From NCBI GenBank assembly GCA_019746155.1, contig JAIESJ010000224.1:1-7829 (forward strand): 7,829 nucleotides of DNA, written 5' to 3'. The DNA is from Burkholderiales bacterium (lineage in GTDB: Bacteria; Pseudomonadota; Gammaproteobacteria; Burkholderiales; SG8-41). This document shows positions 1 through 5,770 of the stretch, piece by piece. Within the stretch, counting starts at the first letter, position 1; every line of letters starts with the position of its first letter. The notes below the pieces were generated by a model. It saw only the letters and a program-made list of their open reading frames with translations, had not been told where the DNA came from and made no database searches. A program made the translations under genes and the position numbers.

Positions 1-849
1 AAGCCGCAACCCAGACCCCAACGCGCTGCGCCCCGCCGCGGCCCGCCGTCCGCGCCCGCGGTACCCACAGTCGTTGCCGCAACGCCCCTTGCTCTGCCGC
101 CGCCATTGCCGGCGCCGGCGGCAGAACCCGCCGAACCCGCGCCACCTGCCGCAAACTCCCCGGAAATCCCGCCCGCCGCCAGCGCGGTGAAGAGCCTGCC
201 CAACAAAGGCCGCATTACGTACACGCTGTTTCTCGGTACCGACAAGTTCAGCGTCGGCAAGACCGTGCAGTCGTGGAAAATCGAAGCCGGCACCTATCAA
301 CTCGGAAGCGTTTCCGAAACCACCGGTATTGCCGACCTGTTCTATTCACAGCATTTGAATTACCTGAGCGAAGGCACACTCACGGCCGACGGGCTGCGGC
401 CGGAGACTTTCCTGATGAGCCGCAAGCGGCGCGGCGAAACCACGGCGGCGAAGGCGGACTTCAACTGGGAAGCCGGGCAAATCACGCTGGGCAAGGTGCC
501 AAACCGGCGCACCGAAACCCTGCCCGCCGGCAGCCAGGACATGGTGAGCTTCATCTACCAGCTGTCGCTTGCGCCGCCGGCGCCGGGTCGCGTGAGGCTG
601 CCGATCACCAACGGATCGGACCTGGAAATCTACGAGCTCGACGTATTGGACGAGGAAAACATCGAAACGCCGCTCGGCACGCTCAAGGCCTTGCCGATCA
701 GGCAGGTGCGCCGTCCGGGCGAGGAGAGCATCGAGTTCTGGCTCGCGGCCGACTACCGCTACCTGCCGGTCAAGATCCGCTTCATCGGCCGCGAAGGCGA
801 GCCCTCCGGCGAGCAGATCGTGAGCGGGATACAGATCAGCGAAGACTGA
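1..849 (+). CDS. DUF3108 domain-containing protein, N-terminus cut off by window edge
   Basis: The frame is open from base 1 to the TGA at 847-849, giving 282 visible residues. The true start lies upstream, and the internal TTG at 106 should not be taken as the start. The first ~65 residues are a low-complexity Pro/Ala linker. From about base 208 (GRITYTLFLG) a beta-rich domain follows with the DUF3108 pattern: a Y-x-L-x-x-G opening strand, a mid-domain DMVSFIYQL segment, and a closing EFWLAADYRYLPVKIRF segment. Family knowledge: betaproteobacterial DUF3108 proteins often have an N-terminal membrane anchor and a Pro-rich spacer, a TonB-like layout, which would put the domain in the periplasm. 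The anchor is outside the window, so location is inferred. The biochemical role is unknown. The methyltransferase gene starts 5 bases after the stop, so the two are probably cotranscribed. The domain call is firm; function is not assigned. Confidence 0.85.
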   Translation, partial: KPQPRPQRAAPRRGPPSAPAVPTVVAATPLALPPPLPAPAAEPAEPAPPAANSPEIPPAASAVKSLPNKGRITYTLFLGTDKFSVGKTVQSWKIEAGTYQLGSVSETTGIADLFYSQHLNYLSEGTLTADGLRPETFLMSRKRRGETTAAKADFNWEAGQITLGKVPNRRTETLPAGSQDMVSFIYQLSLAPPAPGRVRLPITNGSDLEIYELDVLDEENIETPLGTLKALPIRQVRRPGEESIEFWLAADYRYLPVKIRFIGREGEPSGEQIVSGIQISED

Positions 850-854
850 AAAGC

Positions 855-2114
855 ATGCCCATACATTCCAGCCAATTTGAAGCGGCTGCGGAAGCGTTGC
901 GCCGCGTGCTCACCTTCGATCATCCCGCCGACGCCATTCTCGGCCGCTATTTCCGCGAGCATCGCGGGCTCGGTCAAATTGACCGGACCTTCGTCGCCGA
1001 GTCGGTATTCGGCGTGCTGCGGCGCAAGCGGCTGCTCGATCGCCTGACGGGCGGCGATGCCGCGCCGCGCCGCCTGCTGCTCGCCTATCTGATGCGCATC
1101 GCGGGAATCAGCGGGCGTGAATTGCACGCCGTGCTCGCCAACGGCGAAGCCGAATGGCTGGCCGGGTTAAGGGCCATATCGCTCGATGATCTGCCGCTTG
1201 CAGTGCGAGCCGATTTGCCGGACTGGCTGGTCGAGCGCCTCAGGCTGCAGATGCCCGGGACGGACATTCTCGCGCTCGGCCGCGCGCTGCAGCAGCCGGC
1301 GCCGCTCGACCTGCGCGTCAACACGCTACGCGCTGACCGTGACACCGTCCTGCGCCAGCTCGCGGCCACCGGCATCGAGGGTGAAGCAACGCCCTATTCC
1401 CCGCTTGGCATCAGGCTCAAGGGGAAGCCCGCGCTCAACCGCCATCCGCTGTTCCTCGACGGCAGCGTGGAAGTGCAGGACGAAGGCAGCCAATTGCTGG
1501 GCTATCTGGTGGCACCGAAACGCCACGAGCTCGTCGTCGATTTCTGCGCCGGCGCCGGCGGCAAAACGCTGATGCTGGGCGCCATGATGCAGTCGCATGG
1601 ACGCATTTACGCGTTCGACGTTTCCGAAAAGCGGCTGGCGCGACTGAAACCCCGGCTGAAGCGCTCGGGATTGTCCAATCTACACCCGCAACGGATTCAG
1701 AACGAGAACGACACCCGGGTGAAGCGCCTTGCCGGCAAGATCGACCGGGTGCTGGTCGATGCGCCGTGCAGCGGACTGGGTACGCTGCGCCGCAACCCGG
1801 ACCTGAAGTGGCGGCAGTCCCCGCAGGCGGTCGAGGCCTTGAAACTCAAACAGGCCGCCATCCTGAGTTCCGCCGCACGGCTGCTCAAGCCCGGCGGGCG
1901 CCTGGTCTATGCCACCTGCAGCCTGCTGGCCGAGGAAAACCAGGACATCGTCGGCGCTTTCCTGGCCCAGCATCAGAATTTTAAGTTATTGAATTGCAAC
2001 GATATTTTAAAACAGCAGCAAATCAACCTCGATACCGGCCCCTATCTGCAACTGTGGCCGCACCGGCACGCTACCGACGGTTTCTTCGCCGCCGTCATGT
2101 GCCGCGAGAACTAG
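855..2114 (+). CDS. RsmB/NOP-family SAM-dependent RNA (cytosine-C5) methyltransferase
   Basis: This 419-residue protein starts at ATG 855, 5 bases after the DUF3108 stop; longer readings of the frame back to 273 overlap that gene and are spurious. An N-terminal helical NusB-like part (about residues 10-150; AESVFGVLRRKRLLDRL) precedes the Rossmann methyltransferase domain. SAM motif I is DFCAGAGGKT (229-238). Motif IV is DAPCSG with C305, and motif VI is ATCS with C355. These are the two cysteines of the m5C RNA methyltransferase mechanism: C355 is the expected nucleophile and C305 releases the product. The C-terminus ends in the usual LQLWPHRHATDGFFAA segment. The family methylates C5 of cytosine in RNA, with E. 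coli RsmB acting on 16S rRNA C967. Motif I here reads DFCAGAGGKT rather than DACAAPGGKT as in E. coli RsmB. This may be the second RsmB/NOP paralogue found in many betaproteobacteria, so the target is uncertain and no symbol is given. Confidence 0.92.
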   Translation: MPIHSSQFEAAAEALRRVLTFDHPADAILGRYFREHRGLGQIDRTFVAESVFGVLRRKRLLDRLTGGDAAPRRLLLAYLMRIAGISGRELHAVLANGEAEWLAGLRAISLDDLPLAVRADLPDWLVERLRLQMPGTDILALGRALQQPAPLDLRVNTLRADRDTVLRQLAATGIEGEATPYSPLGIRLKGKPALNRHPLFLDGSVEVQDEGSQLLGYLVAPKRHELVVDFCAGAGGKTLMLGAMMQSHGRIYAFDVSEKRLARLKPRLKRSGLSNLHPQRIQNENDTRVKRLAGKIDRVLVDAPCSGLGTLRRNPDLKWRQSPQAVEALKLKQAAILSSAARLLKPGGRLVYATCSLLAEENQDIVGAFLAQHQNFKLLNCNDILKQQQINLDTGPYLQLWPHRHATDGFFAAVMCREN

Positions 2115-2172
2115 CCCCGTCTTGGGAGGGAATTGCCGTTCAAGAAAATATTGGACGGATCATCGCGTTGGA

Positions 2173-2271
2173 TTCCGCAATCACCTTCAGATCGAGCGCC
2201 CGCGCCAGAGAAATCACCGCCGACACGATCGCCATATGCTCCGGGCTCCGGGTAACCGCGGCGATGAACGA
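2173..2271 (-). pseudogene. EAL-domain (c-di-GMP phosphodiesterase) remnant
   Basis: A 76-codon minus-strand frame (2370 down to 2140) contains about 33 residues that read like the late part of an EAL domain: RSFIAAVT, then SPEHMAIVSAV, then ISLARALDLKVIAE. In intact EAL proteins this segment is IDRSFI...AIV.AII.LA..L.L.VIAEGVET. Similarity begins near the RSFI at about 2274-2263 and stops after VIAE at 2173; the next residues (SNAMIRPIFS, stop) do not match GVET. I found no continuation in the other two minus-strand frames on either side. The Lys of VIAE's upstream strand and the catalytic ExLxR region are absent, so no phosphodiesterase activity is possible. I read it as debris of a degraded gene; a chance match is the alternative. 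Confidence 0.55.
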
Positions 2272-2330
2272 GCGGAATGCAGAAAGAGCGCGGGCCGGCC
2301 GGCCGATGGCACAGACGGCAACCGCCGCCA

Positions 2331-2339
2331 TGCTACAAT
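2331..2339 (+). promoter_or_regulatory. Candidate extended -10 promoter for the MscS-family gene
   Basis: TGCTACAAT combines an extended -10 TGN with TACAAT (5 of 6 to TATAAT). No convincing -35 hexamer lies 16-18 bases upstream, as expected for an extended -10 promoter. Transcription would start near 2346, about 40 bases before the ATG at 2386. Seen by eye only. Confidence 0.45.
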
Positions 2340-2385
2340 CGCAATTCGACCCCGCAGCGCTCGCATTCATAGATTCCCCAATGGA

Positions 2386-3666
2386 ATGAGCAACTTAATA
2401 GCCGATCTGGTCACCGATCTGCAGCATGTCCAGATGCTGTGGCAGCTTGGCGTCGCATTGTTCTGCCTCGCGGTGGCGTGGCAGCTGCAACGGCTCTACC
2501 GGCGGCGGGCCATCCGCCGCGCCGACACCGACGGCACGCTATCGATCGGCGTGGGCAGCGTCCAGCGTTTGATCTTTCCGGTGTCTGCGCTGATCCTGGT
2601 CCTCGTCGGCAGATCGATCCTGCATCGCTGGCAACCGGTCAATCTGCTCAATATCGTCGTGCCGCTGTTGTTTTCCCTGGCGCTGATCCGGATCGTCTTC
2701 TACATGTTGCGGCATACTTTCGCGCCGGGCGGCCGCTTGCGCACATGGGAGCGCTACACAGCATGGATGGTATGGCTCGGCGTTGCGCTCTATATCACCG
2801 GCCTGTGGCCCGAAATCGTCGGCATGCTCGACAATTACGATTTCCGCTTCGGCAAACAGCGCATTTCCCTGCTGCTGATCCTGCAAGGCGCGCTGTCGGT
2901 GCTGGTCACGCTGCTGCTCGCGCTATGGCTGGGAAGATCCATCGAGACGCGGCTCATGCGAGCAACCAGCCTCGACATCAATCTGCGAGTGATGTTCTCC
3001 AAGCTCACGCAGGCGTTGCTGATCCTGGCAGCGGTAATGCTCGTGCTGCCGGCGGTGGGCATCGATCTCACCGTGCTGTCGGTATTTGGCGGCATGCTCG
3101 GCGTCGGCATCGGTTTCGGCCTGCAGAAAATCGCCAGCAATTACATCAGTGGCTTCATCATCCTCATGGACCGCTCGGTGAGCATCGGCGACCTGATCAC
3201 GGTCGACCAGCACACCGGCCAGCTCACCAAAATGACGGCACGCTATGTCGTGGTGCGCAGCCTGACCGGCCAGGAAGCCATCATTCCGAACGACACCATC
3301 ATCACTTCCACGGTGATCAATCATTCCTACACCGATCCCCGCGTGCGCGTGGCGGTGGCCGTCCAGATCAGCTACCGCTCGGATCTCGACATCGCGATGA
3401 AAATCATGGTGGATGCGGCGCAGCGCCATCCGCGTGTTCTGAAGCATCCCGCACCGGGGGCGCTGATCCTGCAATTCGCCGACAACGGCATCGATCTTGA
3501 ACTCGGTGTCTGGATCGAGGATCCGGCGGAAGGCACGTCAGGTCTGCGCTCCGACCTCTACCAGGAAATCTGGCGCGAATTCAAAAAGCACAACATCGAA
3601 ATTCCCTATCCCCAGCGCGAAGTACGGCTACTCGGCCCCGGCAACGCCCCGGCGGGAACGTCTTAA
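2386..3666 (+). CDS. MscS-family mechanosensitive ion channel
   Basis: This 426-residue inner-membrane protein would act as an osmotic safety valve, opening under membrane tension. About seven hydrophobic segments are visible, near residues 17-36, 59-77, 85-107, 124-144, 160-182, 205-222 and 228-258. The last is the glycine-rich pore helix with the signature GVGIGFGLQKIASNYISG (239-256), followed by the beta domain (MDRSVSIGDLITVD, 261-274; IIPNDTII, 299-306) and an alpha/beta cytoplasmic domain ending in IEIPYPQREVRL. MscS itself (about 286 residues in E. coli) has three membrane helices, so this belongs to a longer subclass with extra N-terminal helices. Start: ATG 2386 gives MSNLIADL; the upstream open frame has no membrane-protein character. 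The Shine-Dalgarno is poor. The ATG overlaps the TGA of a two-codon ATG-GAA-TGA frame at 2381-2389. It appears monocistronic, with a 249-base gap to the next gene. The family is certain; the exact subclass is not. Confidence 0.93.
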   Translation: MSNLIADLVTDLQHVQMLWQLGVALFCLAVAWQLQRLYRRRAIRRADTDGTLSIGVGSVQRLIFPVSALILVLVGRSILHRWQPVNLLNIVVPLLFSLALIRIVFYMLRHTFAPGGRLRTWERYTAWMVWLGVALYITGLWPEIVGMLDNYDFRFGKQRISLLLILQGALSVLVTLLLALWLGRSIETRLMRATSLDINLRVMFSKLTQALLILAAVMLVLPAVGIDLTVLSVFGGMLGVGIGFGLQKIASNYISGFIILMDRSVSIGDLITVDQHTGQLTKMTARYVVVRSLTGQEAIIPNDTIITSTVINHSYTDPRVRVAVAVQISYRSDLDIAMKIMVDAAQRHPRVLKHPAPGALILQFADNGIDLELGVWIEDPAEGTSGLRSDLYQEIWREFKKHNIEIPYPQREVRLLGPGNAPAGTS

Positions 3667-3841
3667 CCCGCTGTTTCCGGACTCTATTTCAAGGCTGCCT
3701 GGCTACAGGGGCGAAACGGTCTCCGTTCCCGTCCGCGGCATAGGAAGCACCCGCGACAAAGCACCATTTCACACACTTGATCAAGGCGTTGCATCAATTG
3801 TTCCAGGGTGACGACAGCCTCTCGAAGGCATAGAAAATGCT

Positions 3842-3869
3842 TTGCTGCAACAGTGAACTTAGGTAGACT
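3842..3869 (+). promoter_or_regulatory. Weak candidate sigma70 promoter for the desaturase
   Basis: TTGCTG (3842-3847) and TAGACT (3864-3869) are separated by 16 bases; TAGACT matches TATAAT at 4 of 6, including the key T1, A2 and T6. The start of transcription would fall near 3876, about 40 bases ahead of the ATG. The -35 is poor, which would fit a promoter that depends on a regulator. Confidence 0.3.
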
Positions 3870-3870
3870 G
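3851..3870 (+). promoter_or_regulatory. Interrupted dyad, possible operator over the desaturase promoter
   Basis: The 20 bases follow CAGT-NN-AC-N-TA-N-GT-NN-ACTG, a symmetric dyad in which 14 of 20 positions obey the two-fold symmetry. It covers the proposed spacer and -10 of the desaturase gene, the place expected of a repressor operator. TetR-type fatty acid regulators such as DesT bind dyads ahead of desaturase genes, but I cannot match this to a known consensus. Confidence 0.35.
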
Positions 3871-3898
3871 TATCCGTCCAACCGGATTGCGTTAATAC

Positions 3899-3904
3899 AA
3901 GGAG
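3899..3904 (+). promoter_or_regulatory. Ribosome binding site setting the desaturase start
   Basis: AAGGAG lies 11 bases before ATG 3916. This is a strong Shine-Dalgarno at a slightly long spacing. It supports 3916 over the upstream in-frame start at 3808, which would add 36 residues without family similarity. Confidence 0.7.
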
Positions 3905-3915
3905 TTACAAGTTAT

Positions 3916-5076
3916 ATGTTTACAGGGGTTTTTGATCTGCCGTGGTGGGGATATGTCGTCTATGCTTTAGTCGTCACCCACATCACGATTGCCGCGGTCA
4001 CCATTTTTTTGCATCGCCACCAGGCCCACCGCGCATTGGATCTGCATCCTCTGCCCAGCCACTTCTTCCGCTTCTGGCTGTGGATAACCACCGGCATGCT
4101 GACCAAGCAATGGACGGCGATTCACCGCAAGCACCATGCCAAGTGCGAAACCGAGGAGGACCCGCACAGCCCGCAGATTTTCGGCATCGGGAAAGTGCTG
4201 TGGGAAGGCGCCGAACTCTATCGCAAGGAAGGACGCAACCAGGAGACGCTCGAGCGCTACGGCCACGGCACGCCGGACGATTGGCTTGAACGCCATGTCT
4301 ACAGGCATGACCGCATCGGCATAGGCTCGATGCTGGTGCTCAACATCGTTCTTTTCGGCCCCATCGGCCTCACGATCTGGGCCGTGCAGATGGCGTGGAT
4401 CCCGCTCATGGCTGCGGGCGTCATCAACGGCATCGGCCACTACTGGGGCTACCGCAATTTCCAGCCGGAGGACGCGAGCGCCAACGTTCTGCCGTGGGGC
4501 ATCCTGATCGGTGGCGAGGAGTTGCACAACAACCACCACGCCTACCCCACTTCAGCGCGGCTGTCCAACCGCTGGTACGAATTCGACATCGGCTGGCTCT
4601 ATATCCGCGTTCTCGAAATGCTGGGGCTGGCACAGATCAAGAAGGTCGCGCCCAGGCCCAAACTCGACGCCGCCAAGACACACTGCGATCTCGCCACGCT
4701 GCAGGCCGTGATCACGCATCGCTACGAAGTGCTCGCCAAATACGCCAAATCACTGCGTCAGACCTGCGTCGCCGAAATGCGCGAGCTCAGGTCGCGCGCG
4801 GTAAGCGTCGATCTCGCCGCACTCAAACGCTGGCTGCACAGCAATGCCAGTGCACTGCCGGCCAAGGAGCGCGCCCGCCGTGACGAGGTGCTCAACCACA
4901 GCAAGGTGCTTAACACCATTTACACCATGCGCGAGGAGTTGGCGGCGGTATGGCGGCGCTCGAACGCGTCCAAGGAACAGTTGCTGCAGCAGCTCCAGGA
5001 CTGGTGCCGGCGCGCCGAAGCGAGCGGAATTGCACCGTTGCAGGAATTCTCCCGCCACCTGCGCAGCTACGCCTAG
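3916..5076 (+). CDS. Membrane fatty acid (acyl-CoA type) desaturase with helical C-terminal extension
   Basis: This 386-residue di-iron membrane enzyme would insert a cis double bond into acyl chains, raising membrane fluidity. All three histidine boxes are present: HRHQAH (33-38), HRKHH (70-74) and HNNHH (204-208), plus the conserved NGIGHYWGYRNF segment (171-182) whose H175 is a further likely metal ligand. Hydrophobic segments lie at about 11-32, 49-62, 138-158 and 160-172. The desaturase core ends near residue 243. The remaining ~143 residues are charged and helical, and end in a block containing MREEL, WCRRAEASGIAPLQEFSR and LRSYA. That tail is not needed for the desaturase fold and resembles the extreme C-terminus of ISL3-type transposases (see findings). 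ATG 3916 is chosen for its AAGGAG and because the hydrophobic N-terminus follows at once. The stop TAG overlaps the left end of an inverted-repeat element. Regiospecificity and whether the substrate is acyl-CoA or phospholipid cannot be read from sequence. Confidence 0.92.
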   Translation: MFTGVFDLPWWGYVVYALVVTHITIAAVTIFLHRHQAHRALDLHPLPSHFFRFWLWITTGMLTKQWTAIHRKHHAKCETEEDPHSPQIFGIGKVLWEGAELYRKEGRNQETLERYGHGTPDDWLERHVYRHDRIGIGSMLVLNIVLFGPIGLTIWAVQMAWIPLMAAGVINGIGHYWGYRNFQPEDASANVLPWGILIGGEELHNNHHAYPTSARLSNRWYEFDIGWLYIRVLEMLGLAQIKKVAPRPKLDAAKTHCDLATLQAVITHRYEVLAKYAKSLRQTCVAEMRELRSRAVSVDLAALKRWLHSNASALPAKERARRDEVLNHSKVLNTIYTMREELAAVWRRSNASKEQLLQQLQDWCRRAEASGIAPLQEFSRHLRSYA

Positions 5077-5159
5077 CAGCCTGTCGGACTTCGGCCCCAT
5101 TCACCGGAACGGGGGCGTTAACGGATCGCCGTTGCTCGACGCTGCGGCGACAGGCTGCT
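5075..5159. repeat. 85-base element bounded by perfect 12-base inverted repeats
   Basis: AGCAGCCTGTCG (5075-5086) and its exact reverse complement CGACAGGCTGCT (5148-5159) enclose 61 bases, which include a small hairpin AACGG-ATCG-CCGTT (5120-5133). The last two bases of the desaturase TAG are inside the left arm. It could be a MITE-like or REP-like element, or a long stem acting as a shared terminator between the converging desaturase and rpmG transcripts. No run of T follows either arm in the right position for a classical intrinsic terminator. Confidence 0.6.
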
Positions 5160-5190
5160 TAAGAAAGAAGCCTTGCGTCCGTTCGGATGC
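5160..5190 (-). terminator. Weak candidate terminator of rpmB-rpmG
   Basis: Read on the minus strand, GCATCCG-AA-CGGACGC (5190-5175) can fold as a short stem with one G-U pair and is followed by the pyrimidine-rich CTTCTTTCTT (5169-5160). It begins 36 bases after the rpmG stop. The loop is very tight and the T-run is interrupted, so this is tentative. Confidence 0.3.
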
Positions 5191-5226
5191 GCGAAGGTAA
5201 CGCGGAGCAGCTTTCGCCGTCCGCCG

Positions 5227-5382
5227 TCACTTGATCTTGGTTTCCTTGTAAATCACGTGCTTGCGCGCCACCGGGTCATACTTCCTGATTTCCATTTTGT
5301 CCGGCGTGGTGCGCTTGTTCTTGGTGGTGGTGTAGAAATGGCCGGTGCCGGCGCTCGATTCGAGCTTGATTTTCTCTCGCAT
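5227..5382 (-). CDS. rpmG: 50S ribosomal protein L33
   Basis: The product is a 51-residue large-subunit protein. It begins MREKIKLESS, contains the L33 hallmark SSAGTGHFYTTTKNKR (residues 9-24) and ends in ARKHVIYKETKIK. E. coli L33 has 55 residues and starts MAKGIREKIKL; here the first residues are absent and no in-frame start lies further upstream, so ATG at 5382 is used. No CxxC pairs are present, so this is the zinc-independent form. It follows rpmB with an 11-base gap, the usual rpmB-rpmG order, and should be cotranscribed with it. A GGGG stretch just ahead of the ATG is the only Shine-Dalgarno-like signal. Identification is close to certain. Confidence 0.97.
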   Translation of the reverse strand: MREKIKLESSAGTGHFYTTTKNKRTTPDKMEIRKYDPVARKHVIYKETKIK

Positions 5383-5393
5383 GGTTAACCCCG

Positions 5394-5630
5394 TTAGACC
5401 TGTTCGCCGCGCCCGCGCAGTTCTTCCAGCACGACGTCGATGCCTTTCTTGTCGATGGTGCGAAGCCCGGCCTGCGACACGCGCAGGCTGATCCAGCGGT
5501 TTTCGCTCTCAACCCAGAAACGGCGGTACTGCAGGTTGGGCAAAAAACGCCGGCGCGTTTTGTTGTTGGCGTGGGAAACATGGTTTCCCAGCATCGGCTT
5601 TTTGCCGGTGACTTGACATACGCGTGCCAT
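5394..5630 (-). CDS. rpmB: 50S ribosomal protein L28
   Basis: The product is a 78-residue large-subunit protein, the same length as E. coli L28 and collinear with it. Diagnostic segments are MARVCQVTGKKP at the start, RRFLPNLQYRRFWVESENR in the middle and TIDKKGIDVVLEELRGRGE at the end. A GGAG (5641-5638 on the minus strand) sits 7 bases ahead of the ATG, which fixes the start. It is the first gene of the rpmB-rpmG pair, downstream of radC but with its own promoter. Nothing about the protein is unusual. Confidence 0.98.
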   Translation of the reverse strand: MARVCQVTGKKPMLGNHVSHANNKTRRRFLPNLQYRRFWVESENRWISLRVSQAGLRTIDKKGIDVVLEELRGRGEQV

Positions 5631-5659
5631 GGCACTACTCCAGAATCGGAAAGCCTTGG

Positions 5660-5689
5660 ATAATACACTAAATTCAGCGGCTTGCTCAA
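5660..5689 (-). promoter_or_regulatory. Sigma70-like promoter for rpmB-rpmG
   Basis: On the minus strand, TTGAGC (5689-5684) and TATTAT (5665-5660, 5 of 6 to consensus) are spaced by 18 bases. Transcription would start near 5653, about 23 bases before the rpmB ATG. It lies in the radC-rpmB gap, so the ribosomal protein genes need not depend on radC transcription. Confidence 0.65.
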
Positions 5690-5694
5690 GCCTT

Positions 5695-5710
5695 GCCGGG
5701 GCGCCCCGGC
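5695..5710. repeat. Perfect 16-base GC palindrome in the radC-rpmB gap
   Basis: GCCGGGGCGCCCCGGC is its own reverse complement. It lies about 60 bases past the radC stop and 6 bases upstream of the rpmB -35 box. It can form a six-pair stem with a GCGC loop. It may help end radC transcription, but no T-run follows on either strand. Confidence 0.5.
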
Positions 5711-5770
5711 GGCGGGCGCATGCCGTAGCCCCCCGCGTTCATCCCAAAAAAGCGCTTGTACAACAATCGG

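Larger units (their letters stand above)
3667..3915 (+). other. Non-coding gap between the channel and desaturase genes
   Basis: No convincing gene is seen on either strand. An open frame runs through 3808-3915 into the desaturase but has no ribosome binding site or family similarity. Contents: a 5-base-stem hairpin AACGG/CCGTT (3715-3727) without a U-tract, so no proper terminator for the channel gene; a TTGATCAA palindrome (3777-3784); a hairpin AAGGCAT-AGAAA-ATGCTTT (3825-3843) with one G-U pair; and the promoter and dyad annotated separately. Confidence 0.6.

Noticed and set aside
273..854. Extension of the methyltransferase reading frame upstream to 273 (613 residues)
   Set aside because: It lies wholly over the DUF3108 gene in another frame, is Arg/His/Ala-rich without family similarity, and the methyltransferase N-terminus fits ATG 855.
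3715..3727. Hairpin after the channel gene as an intrinsic terminator
   Set aside because: It has only a 5-base stem with a 3-base loop and no T-run.
3777..3797. FNR-like site TTGAT...ATCAA ahead of the desaturase
   Set aside because: The half-sites are 11 bases apart, whereas FNR boxes have a 4-base spacer; the oxygen-control idea is not supported.
5276..5689. 137-residue minus-strand frame across rpmB-rpmG
   Set aside because: It is an out-of-frame reading of the two ribosomal protein genes and shows no family similarity.
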